Shown here: one piece after another, positions 23,728-31,343 of the stretch
Layout: every line of letters starts with the position of its first letter
Numbering within the stretch: the stretch's first letter is position 1
Source of the DNA: an uncultured Porphyromonadaceae bacterium
GTDB taxonomy: Bacteria > Bacteroidota > Bacteroidia > Bacteroidales > Muribaculaceae
NCBI GenBank assembly: GCA_902495075.1
Contig: CABUVO010000019.1
Coordinates: forward strand, 1-64,000
Direction: 5' to 3'
Length of the DNA stretch: 64,000 bases
Made by a program: the position numbers and the translations under genes
Notes under the pieces: model-generated
Databases searched by the model: none
Told to the model about the DNA's origin: nothing
The model's input: the letters and a program-made list of their open reading frames with translations, nothing else

Positions 23728-24776
23728 CTCAGGAATTGATCAGATCGCATATAATACCGGTCTCAGCTACCGTGAAAAGCGCCCTCGACGTGCTCGACAC
23801 TCTGTCGGGACGCATAATGCTGCTTTTTGCCGTAGACGAAGAGAACCGTCTTCAAGGCACTGTCAGCGGCGGCGACATCCGCCGTGCGCTGCTTCGCGGT
23901 GTGGCACTTGCGGCACCCGTGTCGGAAGCTATGAACACCCGCTTCACTGCCGTCGAGGGTGATGAAAACCCGGCAAAGAAAGTTGCTGAAGGGAAAAGGC
24001 GACATCTGCACCTTATTCCCGTCACCCAAAACGGGGTGATAACAGACATCCTCAATCTCGACCGCATCAAGGCGCTTCTTCCTATTGATGTGGTAATGAT
24101 GGCTGGAGGCAGAGGCGAAAGGCTTCGTCCGCTTACATTCAAGACTCCCAAACCGCTGCTTGAGGTTGGGGGCAAACCGATTATCGACCGCAATGTCGAG
24201 ACTCTGGAAGATTATGGCATCAGTAATATCTTCGTTACAGTAAACTATCTGCATGAGAAGATTGAAGAGCATTTCCAACGGCGCAATGCCGAGCTGCAGC
24301 AACCACATGCAGAAGTGAAGTGTGTGCTCGAACCCAAACGTCTCGGCACTCTCGGCAGTCTGTCGCTCTTAGAGGGTCTGCATCACGACAATGTGCTGGT
24401 AATGAACTCCGACCTGCTCACGTCGATAGATTTCGACAAGATGTGGCATCACCACACGGAATCGGGAGCGGATCTGACCATGGGAGCTGTGCCATATTCC
24501 ATATCCGTGCCATTTGCCATAATGCGCACCGAAGGCACGAGAGTGACAGGTTTGGAAGAGAAACCGACATACAACTATTTTGCCAACGGGGGCGTTTATA
24601 TGATGCGAAGGGAGCTGCTCGACCGCATTCCCAAAGGGGAATACCTTGACGCGCCGGATTTCATCCAGTCGTTGATCACCGATGGCTTCCGCGTGGAATA
24701 CTTCCCCATCGAGGGTCGTTGGATCGACATCGGTTCTCCCGATGACTACCGCGCCGCCAACAAGCTCCTCTCCTGA
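23724..24776 (+). CDS. CBS-domain sugar-phosphate nucleotidyltransferase
   Basis: Predicted to make an NDP-sugar. The first 115 residues form a CBS pair (MLLFAVDEENRLQGTVSGGD, HLHLIPVTQNGVITDI), which usually binds an adenine nucleotide and could regulate the enzyme. The catalytic domain follows (about 125-350): the nucleotide-binding loop MMAGGRGERLRPLTFKTPKP, then KPIIDRNVETLEDYGI, the metal/sugar segment LVMNSDLLT, and EKPTYNYFANGGVYM. This architecture recalls HddC and mannose-1-phosphate guanylyltransferase-like proteins; the sugar is unknown. Its ATG overlaps the stop of the WYL regulator gene. Such CBS-nucleotidyltransferases often belong to surface polysaccharide synthesis, yet no glycan genes are adjacent. 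Confidence 0.88.
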   Translation: MTQELIRSHIIPVSATVKSALDVLDTLSGRIMLLFAVDEENRLQGTVSGGDIRRALLRGVALAAPVSEAMNTRFTAVEGDENPAKKVAEGKRRHLHLIPVTQNGVITDILNLDRIKALLPIDVVMMAGGRGERLRPLTFKTPKPLLEVGGKPIIDRNVETLEDYGISNIFVTVNYLHEKIEEHFQRRNAELQQPHAEVKCVLEPKRLGTLGSLSLLEGLHHDNVLVMNSDLLTSIDFDKMWHHHTESGADLTMGAVPYSISVPFAIMRTEGTRVTGLEEKPTYNYFANGGVYMMRRELLDRIPKGEYLDAPDFIQSLITDGFRVEYFPIEGRWIDIGSPDDYRAANKLLS

Positions 24777-24848
24777 CCGGCGTTGCCGGTCGTTCGGTGT
24801 CGTGTTCTTTAAACACGATTCCCCCGTGTATCCGGTTTTGTATTTCCT

Positions 24849-24872
24849 AAACACGATTCCCTCCACGTGTTT
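24849..24872 (+). terminator. Weak terminator-like hairpin before obg
   Basis: AAACACG (24849-24855) pairs with CGTGTTT (24866-24872) followed by TTAAA. AAACACGATTCCC occurs twice in this gap (near 24813 and 24849), a small direct repeat. Function is uncertain. Confidence 0.35.
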
Positions 24873-24888
24873 TTAAACCCTAAAGACA

Positions 24889-26061
24889 ATGGCTGATTCA
24901 AACTTCATAGATTACGTAAAAATACTTTGCCGCAGCGGCAAGGGAGGCGCAGGCTCTCGCCATTTCCATAGAGCGAAATATATACCGAAAGGTGGTCCTG
25001 ACGGAGGCGACGGCGGTCGCGGTGGTCACATCATCCTTAAGGGCAACCGACATATGTGGACACTTCTGCCGCTGCGCTATCGGCGTCATGTCTTCGCCAC
25101 AAACGGTCAAAGCGGCGGTGAAAACCGCTCCACTGGCAAGGATGGTGAAGACCAGATAATTGAAGTGCCCATCGGCACCACGGTCTTTGATGCCGACAGT
25201 GGTGATTTCCTCTGCGAAGTCACTGAAGACGGCGAAGAGATCAAGCTTCTCCGAGGCGGGAAAGGTGGTCTCGGCAACTGGCATTTCGCCACCGCCACCA
25301 ACCGCGCTCCAAGATATGCACAACCCGGACAGCCGGCTATCGAAAAGGCTGTGGTATTGGAGCTAAAACTCCTCGGAGATGTCGGACTTGTCGGTTTTCC
25401 GAATGCCGGAAAATCAACATTGCTCTCGGCAATATCGGCTGCCAAACCGAAAATCGCCGATTACCCCTTCACCACCATGGAACCGAGCCTCGGAATCGTG
25501 GACTATCGCGGCGACAAATCGTTTGTGATGGCTGACATTCCGGGAATCATCGAGGGTGCCAGCGAAGGTAAAGGACTCGGGCTCCGTTTCCTGCGACATA
25601 TCGAAAGAAATGCAGTGTTGCTGTTTATGGTGCCTGCCGATTCCGACGATATCCGCAAGGACTACGAAATCCTGCTCAACGAGCTCAAGGAATTCAATCC
25701 GGAGCTTGCCGACAAGAGTCGCGTACTGGCGATATCCAAATCAGACATGCTTGATGATGAATTGCGCGAGGAACTCGCCAAAGAGCTCCCGGAAGGGGTG
25801 CCGGCGGTATTTATCTCCGCAGTGACCGGACAAGGACTCACCGAGCTAAAGGATCTTCTCTGGCGTGAGATCAATTCAGAAGAAAACAAGAATAACTTCA
25901 CTATCACCCACCGCAAACTCGACACCCGTCATCGCGTGCAGGAGGAGGATGATTTCATTTTCGAACAGGAAGAGCCTGAAGAGGATGATTTCTCCAATAT
26001 GACAGACGAAGACTGGAACGAAGAATTCTGGGATGAGGAATCCACCGTGAATCCGGAATAA
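24889..26061 (+). CDS. obg: GTPase Obg (CgtA)
   Basis: Essential GTPase that binds the 50S ribosomal subunit and acts in ribosome maturation and stress responses. Residues 1-158 form the glycine-rich Obg fold (GGPDGGDGGRGGHIILKG). The G domain begins at about 160: G1 is GFPNAGKST (169-177), switch segment YPFTTMEPSLG, G3 is MADIPGIIEGASEGKGLG, G4-like is ISKSD and G5 is FISAVTG. The C-terminal 45 residues are very acidic (EEDDFSNMTDEDWNEEFWD), as in many Obg proteins. 390 residues is normal. It is followed by the acyltransferase gene after a short gap. Confidence 0.97.
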   Translation: MADSNFIDYVKILCRSGKGGAGSRHFHRAKYIPKGGPDGGDGGRGGHIILKGNRHMWTLLPLRYRRHVFATNGQSGGENRSTGKDGEDQIIEVPIGTTVFDADSGDFLCEVTEDGEEIKLLRGGKGGLGNWHFATATNRAPRYAQPGQPAIEKAVVLELKLLGDVGLVGFPNAGKSTLLSAISAAKPKIADYPFTTMEPSLGIVDYRGDKSFVMADIPGIIEGASEGKGLGLRFLRHIERNAVLLFMVPADSDDIRKDYEILLNELKEFNPELADKSRVLAISKSDMLDDELREELAKELPEGVPAVFISAVTGQGLTELKDLLWREINSEENKNNFTITHRKLDTRHRVQEEDDFIFEQEEPEEDDFSNMTDEDWNEEFWDEESTVNPE

Positions 26062-26088
26062 GGAGCTGTTTAAAGCTTGTCTAAAACA

Positions 26089-26913
26089 ATGGAATTATTG
26101 AAAATCGATCTAACCGGCATCCTGCGTTCCCGCATCGGCGGCTTGAAAGGGAAACTAATCCCCGGCTTTATGCTCAAGGGACTCGAACGGCTCATACATC
26201 AGGACGAACTCAATGAGGCTTTGGAGGTGACGTATCCCAAGGAGGGTACGGATTTTGCCGAAGCCATCTATAAGCATTTCAATGTCACGCTGCGAGTAGA
26301 AGGGTTGGAAAACATTCCGTCTGAGGGGCGGTTCATTTTCGCCTCGAATCATCCCCTCGGAGGACTTGACGGCATCGGGCTTATCGCCATTCTCGGCAGA
26401 AAATATGGCGACAAAGGGATTCGTTTTCTCGTGAACGACATGCTCATGAACGTGGAGCCGCTGCGTCCCGTCTTTCTGCCGATCAACAAATATGGCTCTC
26501 AGGGACGCGAGGCAGCACTTGCTATCAACGAAGCATACGCCTCCGACCGCCAGATACTCATCTTCCCCGCCGGCCTTTGCTCCCGTCTGGGCGATGACGG
26601 CGAAATCCGCGACCTCAAATGGAACAAATCATTCATCGCCAAAGCCATTGAATACAAACGCGACATCATTCCGGTGCATTTCATAGGGGAAAACTCTCCA
26701 AAGTTCTATAAGACGGCACGTCGCCGCAAAAAATTAGGATTGAAAATCAACATCGAGCAGGCGCTCCTCCCCTCGGAACTCTGCAAAGCCCGCGGAAAGG
26801 AGTTCCGTGTAATCTTCGGCAAACCCATCCCCTGGCAATCCCTCATTTTCGCCGGAAAATCCCAGACAGCCGTTGCCGCCGACATCAAATCCGTCGTCTA
26901 CTCCCTTCCTTGA
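26089..26913 (+). CDS. PlsC-type 1-acyl-glycerophosphate/lipid acyltransferase
   Basis: Membrane-associated acyltransferase that transfers a fatty acyl group to a lysolipid-type acceptor. The HX4D catalytic motif is in FASNHPLGGLDGIG, and the block III-like motif is QILIFPAGLCSRLG. A second substrate-binding segment is RPVFLPINKYGSQG. The C-terminus carries a basic KTARRRKKLGLK patch and VIFGKPIPW. It resembles the acyltransferases used for ornithine/glycine-type lipids or phosphatidic acid in Bacteroidales; which one is unclear. A TTG at 26077 would add four residues, but ATG 26089 looks the better start. It follows obg by 27 bases and is probably in its operon. Confidence 0.85.
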   Translation: MELLKIDLTGILRSRIGGLKGKLIPGFMLKGLERLIHQDELNEALEVTYPKEGTDFAEAIYKHFNVTLRVEGLENIPSEGRFIFASNHPLGGLDGIGLIAILGRKYGDKGIRFLVNDMLMNVEPLRPVFLPINKYGSQGREAALAINEAYASDRQILIFPAGLCSRLGDDGEIRDLKWNKSFIAKAIEYKRDIIPVHFIGENSPKFYKTARRRKKLGLKINIEQALLPSELCKARGKEFRVIFGKPIPWQSLIFAGKSQTAVAADIKSVVYSLP

Positions 26914-26992
26914 TACGATAATAAGACGTGGTGTTTATAAGAGCTTGTAATGCCTAAGACCAACTCGCATCAACTCTAAGTTTTTCAAGGAC

Positions 26993-28249
26993 TCAAATAA
27001 ATACTTTTTTTGTTAACATCTTGTTTTCAATCAGTTCCACACCGACAAGGTATACGCCATGAGCTAAAGTGCTTAAATCAATTTTATTCTCCTCAACATT
27101 TAAGCACGATATAACCCTACCTTGCAAATCGGTTATTTGTATTTTTTTAATTTTGCTTTTATCCGATATATATAACACCTTATTTTTAACGTATAGCGAA
27201 ACATCGTCAGATTTCGGAACGACACCTGATTCTTTTGGCATAGGTACATATCCGCTTTCCTCCACAATGTCCTGACCTTCCCTTGTTGTGAGAAATTCAA
27301 ACAGACGATATGCCGTAGTTTCACGTGATATATCTGAACGGACATTGACATATATCTGAGTTCCGTAAGGATAGGAACCGTCCTTGATTGAAGTTTTGTT
27401 CATTTCAACCCCATTCACGGCAAGAGCCTTCGTACTGTTCGTATCTACAATGACTCTATAATAATAGAAAGGTGTAAACGCAATCCCCTTAGGATCATTA
27501 TCCAATTGATAGTATGGTGACAGCATTGTAGTCCCAACATTCAATATTGGGTAATCCGGAAGAGTGACACCATTCATTACAATGGTTTCAAATTTTTCCT
27601 GACTGCCAGAATTCCTATTTCTTATATATGGATGTATTTCCATATCCTCGCCGCCAAGTTCTTTCCAATTCTTTAATTGTCCGGTATATATCAATTGAAT
27701 TTGTTCTGGAGTTATATTGTTTACTTTATTTTGAGGATGGACCATAAACGTCAGAGCGTCCAAAGCAATGGGTTTACCATGTAATGAAACTTCTCTTTCA
27801 TCCGCATATTTTTTCTCATCCCGGGAAATATCGCGAGCCGTGACAATCAGTTCAACATTCCCATCTATAAGATTTATAAAGGATTGATGTGTGTTGGAGT
27901 AAAGTAATTTTTTAGTCTGCAATACCCTTCTTTCTTCCTCCGAACAAGCGTAATCAACCTTTATTCCCTTTATTCCCATTTCATCCTGCACAAAAGGACT
28001 TCTTTCCCATGCATACGAATATCCGAGCAATTTGCACATAATAATATCCCGCAATGGCTCTGTAGAATCAGACCCGTCAATAACCGGAAATGAAAGAGGC
28101 GTTAAATCCCTCATGTCCATTATTTTTGATTCAAAAGCACCCTCATCTTTCCTTTGAGAATAGACATTTAAATATCCTATACAAGAAATAGCAATAGCCG
28201 ATATTATCCTAAACCTGAACCCCTTAGTAAAAAAAGTTTTTTCACTCAT
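26993..28249 (-). CDS. PstS-like substrate-binding protein with T9SS sorting domain
   Basis: 418 residues. An N-terminal signal (about 1-31, ending YLNVYS) leads to a periplasmic-binding-protein fold: VIDGSDSTEPL recalls the first phosphate-binding loop of PstS, LIVTARDISRDE the second, and RNRNSGSQEKFETIVM the 'SGS' loop that closes on phosphate. The last 75 residues form a T9SS type-A sorting domain (KIQITDLQGRVISCL, TLAHGVYLVGVEL, ending KKVFI). A binding protein displayed on the cell surface is unusual, since PstS normally works in the periplasm with an ABC transporter. No pst genes are adjacent. The gene is clearly more AT-rich than obg and pyrG on either side. Confidence 0.8.
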   Translation of the reverse strand: MSEKTFFTKGFRFRIISAIAISCIGYLNVYSQRKDEGAFESKIMDMRDLTPLSFPVIDGSDSTEPLRDIIMCKLLGYSYAWERSPFVQDEMGIKGIKVDYACSEEERRVLQTKKLLYSNTHQSFINLIDGNVELIVTARDISRDEKKYADEREVSLHGKPIALDALTFMVHPQNKVNNITPEQIQLIYTGQLKNWKELGGEDMEIHPYIRNRNSGSQEKFETIVMNGVTLPDYPILNVGTTMLSPYYQLDNDPKGIAFTPFYYYRVIVDTNSTKALAVNGVEMNKTSIKDGSYPYGTQIYVNVRSDISRETTAYRLFEFLTTREGQDIVEESGYVPMPKESGVVPKSDDVSLYVKNKVLYISDKSKIKKIQITDLQGRVISCLNVEENKIDLSTLAHGVYLVGVELIENKMLTKKVFI

Positions 28250-28613
28250 AATTCACAGCATATGTTATACTGATTAAAAACTTCACATATAATTAATTTA
28301 AACTCGCATTCAGATAAATCAATTTTCAAACGCCCATAAAACATTAGAAACAACCATTATGCAAACCAACAGTCAGCAAGACATATTCCGCCAACCGAGT
28401 ATAACCACCTCTATCCACCTTTATTGTCATAACCTTTCCAATTGGAATCTTGGCTAAAATAATGATAATGCTTCAATATCCAAAAGTGTTTGTATGTTGT
28501 TTCATGGGGTTGGAGATAAAAGCATTTCCTTATATTATCCAAGGCTTTATGTCTTGTAATAAATTAGTTTACTATTTGCATGCAAAGTTAAAATACTTGC
28601 TTATAGAATATCA
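28250..28613. other. AT-rich intergenic region between two T9SS genes
   Basis: This 364-base gap has no believable gene. On the minus strand TAACTTTG (28590-28583) could be a -7 box for the binding-protein gene and would give a leader of about 325 bases. Nothing else stands out. Confidence 0.45.
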
Positions 28614-30815
28614 CTATATTTTAATTATACTTGTATGGACTTTGCCATCAATATTCAAGTGAATAACATAAAATCCAGATTGTAATCTATTTTCAATAAA
28701 CGTAAAGGATTCTTTATTTAATACTTTATTGTCTAACAATGTTTTTATGTTATTACCATATAAATCAGCAATTCTGAGAGAAACCGTATTCACTTCATTC
28801 TTCAAGGTAAAACTTATATTCACACTGTTGTTATTTGATATTACGGAATATCCAGACATATAATCTGATAAATTATCAGTTTGTTCAGCATGATTCTCCT
28901 TAACAAGTGACAAATTAGCTCCTCCGGTCTTAATAAACAGTTTGGCATATTTAATTAGATTTGATTTATTGGATGCATACAAACCTTTAGACAAATTTTC
29001 TTTATGAATCTCCTTCATCAATGTCTTGGAGGCAGACGAAGATAATAAAATTTCTTTTGATAGAATAATTGCTGCAAGATCCCCTTTTGCCAGCTCATCA
29101 TAAATATAGTAGATGCATTCTGGATGGGAGACACAAAAACTATATATTTTACGATATTCCTCGCAATCTGAAATTTGATTGGGATTACTATATATAGTAT
29201 TCTTGGTTATTTTATTCCAGTCTTCATATAATTTATTAAATACATGTGCTATATTAGATGATATATTATGTATATTATCATAAATAATATTTTTCTCAAC
29301 GCTATCAAAGCTTATGCTATCAGTTTTAGAATTTATAATTTCAATCGATTTATTTAATCTGCTTTCTTGCTGATTTAAGGTATAATACTCTAGTATCTTC
29401 CCATAATCCAGACCTTCCAGTGCATCACACGGATGAAATGTACGCATAAGACTTCCGGGCTTACTTTCCCAGTCATACCCATGTACATTACCATCCCCTC
29501 GAGTTACGGAGGCATGTGTGTATTCAATATCCCCATTATTGTCTACAATGCCCCATAAGGCAACTATTGCATTTTCTCTTGTAGCGCCACTTCGTGTTAA
29601 ACCGAATGCTTTATAATAGTTATCAAACGCTTCAAGGGGATCTTCCGAATAATAGTCCGAATCTTCAGATGGAGGCCAGTGCCAATCTGTAGTTATGCCA
29701 GCAGACCACGAAATACAATTATATACTATGGATTCCGGGGATGACTGTATTGCATCATCCTTTTTCAATAGTGGGAAATAACTAATAATATTACTATCTT
29801 TACAATTAAGATATACATCACAAATTCCCTCTGGGGCTGATGAACTATAGGGACAAATCAAAGCTGTAATAGTATTTGTAGGGAAACACACCCTTAATCT
29901 TGAATTACAATCCCAATCATAATCACTATTAAAATTTGCATCATCGTTGTAAGCAAATATCACATCCTTGTTGAATCCAGCTGTTTTTAGTAGATACAAT
30001 TCTGTATCTTCCGTGGAATTACAAGTGAAAACGTTGTATTCTGTGGACATATCCTCAATCCCAGAACACAAAAGTCCTGAATAAGAAACCGGCACTCTAT
30101 TATATTGAATACTATCGTTAATATTTATATCACATTTTCCTTTTCTATCAGGAAAAAATGATGTCAGAAAGATTTTATAAGTTCCAGTCTTCGGAGCTTT
30201 TACGTTTAACATGGCCAAATAATTACTAGTGGATGAATTGGCAGACCACGAATACAAAGTTGGGTCCTCAATATTAAATAAATAGAGCTTATATGAAAAA
30301 TAATTCCAACCCTTTGCAGAAATATCTATATTTTCACCTTCATTTAAATGAAGGTCTGTATGAAAAGTGTAACTGAAAGGGAAATCTAAAGCATAGTTGT
30401 AGTTATACAAGGGTGGATCTTGACTACTAGATGCTAATAATTCTACACCCTTAAAATTTTTTCCAGTTAAATTTACGGGCGTAGTTTCTTGTTCAAATTT
30501 TGATTCTGGAGCAACTTCTTGATCAATGTCACCAATATATTTTTGATATTGCGTGCCATCAATTATAGAATTATCAGGTTTTATAGATAGTCTTATTCGT
30601 TCCACATTAGGGAACAGCGACGACTTTCCTCTCACTGATATTGAGTTCTTCCCTTTCTTTAGCAATACCGGTTTATTTACATCAAATGTCACACATTGCC
30701 AGTCAGGAGACTTAGTAGATATTATACCCACTGAATCTCTTTCATTAACCCACACTGTATAATTTGAGTAATCTCCATTTTTAATAAAGGTGCACACATC
30801 CAAAAGGAAATCCAA
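28614..30815 (-). CDS. Surface protein with Cys/His domain and T9SS domain (3' part of a frameshifted gene)
   Basis: Main part (733 codons from a TTG) of a large exported protein whose N-terminus lies in another frame (see 30722-31018). The first 600 bases encode beta-rich bactericidal/PPC-like modules (KTGTYKIFLTSFFPDRKGK, MLNVKAPKTG). The centre has NCISWSAGITTDWHWPP, then NAIVALWG, YTHASVTRGDGNVHGYDW, ESKPGSLMRTFHP. The spaced Cys and His residues suggest a papain/NlpC-like peptidase-type fold found in uncharacterised bacterial proteins; this is inference. A helical region follows. The end is a T9SS type-A sorting domain (VSLRIADLYGNNIKTLL, LQSGFYVIHLNIDGK). Very AT-rich compared with the flanking genes. 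Without its signal peptide this frame alone cannot be exported. Confidence 0.7.
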   Translation of the reverse strand: MDFLLDVCTFIKNGDYSNYTVWVNERDSVGIISTKSPDWQCVTFDVNKPVLLKKGKNSISVRGKSSLFPNVERIRLSIKPDNSIIDGTQYQKYIGDIDQEVAPESKFEQETTPVNLTGKNFKGVELLASSSQDPPLYNYNYALDFPFSYTFHTDLHLNEGENIDISAKGWNYFSYKLYLFNIEDPTLYSWSANSSTSNYLAMLNVKAPKTGTYKIFLTSFFPDRKGKCDININDSIQYNRVPVSYSGLLCSGIEDMSTEYNVFTCNSTEDTELYLLKTAGFNKDVIFAYNDDANFNSDYDWDCNSRLRVCFPTNTITALICPYSSSAPEGICDVYLNCKDSNIISYFPLLKKDDAIQSSPESIVYNCISWSAGITTDWHWPPSEDSDYYSEDPLEAFDNYYKAFGLTRSGATRENAIVALWGIVDNNGDIEYTHASVTRGDGNVHGYDWESKPGSLMRTFHPCDALEGLDYGKILEYYTLNQQESRLNKSIEIINSKTDSISFDSVEKNIIYDNIHNISSNIAHVFNKLYEDWNKITKNTIYSNPNQISDCEEYRKIYSFCVSHPECIYYIYDELAKGDLAAIILSKEILLSSSASKTLMKEIHKENLSKGLYASNKSNLIKYAKLFIKTGGANLSLVKENHAEQTDNLSDYMSGYSVISNNNSVNISFTLKNEVNTVSLRIADLYGNNIKTLLDNKVLNKESFTFIENRLQSGFYVIHLNIDGKVHTSIIKI

Positions 30816-31018
30816 TAATTTCCTCCGGAAGGAGCATTAACCTCAAACACGACTTCGTTAAAACTATGGTTAGCTTTCCTTATTGGGCATTTTGAATCGA
30901 TGAATTTTTCCCCTTCTAATTGCACACCCATTACCATCTCCCTTTGGAAAACCATTTCCGAAAGAGAAATGTTTATTCCGAGGAATAGACAACATGTAAT
31001 TAAAAAAATCTTTTTCAT
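30722..31018 (-). pseudogene. N-terminal fragment of the frameshifted T9SS surface protein
   Basis: 98 codons with a signal peptide (MKKIFLITCCLFLGINISLS) and EVNAPSGGNYWISFWMC, after which the frame turns to nonsense and stops. The other frame continues sensibly with TFIKNGDYSNYTVWVNERDS. Removing one TG unit from TGTGTG (minus strand; CACACA at 30793-30798 on +) restores WISFWMCTFIKNGDY. So a two-base gain in a dinucleotide run, or an assembly error, split the gene. Confidence 0.75.
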
Positions 31019-31061
31019 AATATTTGTTTATTAATTTTACCACACCTTTTACAACTTGTTG

Positions 31062-31093
31062 CAAATATAATAATATTATTTAATTAATGCAAA
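31062..31093 (-). promoter_or_regulatory. Promoter of the frameshifted surface-protein gene
   Basis: On the minus strand TTTG (31093-31090) and TATATTTG (31069-31062) are 20 bases apart, a full Bacteroidota promoter. The ATG at 31018 lies about 37 bases after the expected start point. Confidence 0.6.
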
Positions 31094-31285
31094 CAATTAT
31101 TAATAAATTAATTTTTACTCAAAAATAATATTTCGGCTTCACCTAAAATGTTTCTGGGTGAAAATAATTAATCTCGCATCTCAAAATTTATCCGGCCAAA
31201 AATCTCCAAATTCTCACTTTTTACAAGCTAAATAGCCGTATGGGGCACGCCATGAATAATTTAAAACAAAAAAAAATTGATGGTA

Positions 31286-31318
31286 TTGAATAATTTTCGA
31301 TGAAAATAATTAATTTTG
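31286..31318 (+). promoter_or_regulatory. Promoter of pyrG
   Basis: TTG (31286-31288) and TAATTTTG (31311-31318) are 22 bases apart. The expected start is near 31325, about 20 bases before the GTG start codon. Confidence 0.5.
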
Positions 31319-31343
31319 CATCCCGTACTAATACATATTAGAC

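Larger units (their letters stand above)
31019..31343. other. AT-rich divergent promoter region
   Basis: It separates the minus-strand surface-protein gene from pyrG and carries a promoter on each strand. TGAAAATAATTAAT occurs twice (31159-31172 and 31301-31314); the second copy overlaps the pyrG -7 box. No gene is seen. Confidence 0.6.

Noticed and set aside
28450..28662. A 70-codon + frame between the two T9SS genes
   Set aside because: AT-rich, overlaps the end of the minus-strand gene, and has no signal, domain or promoter.
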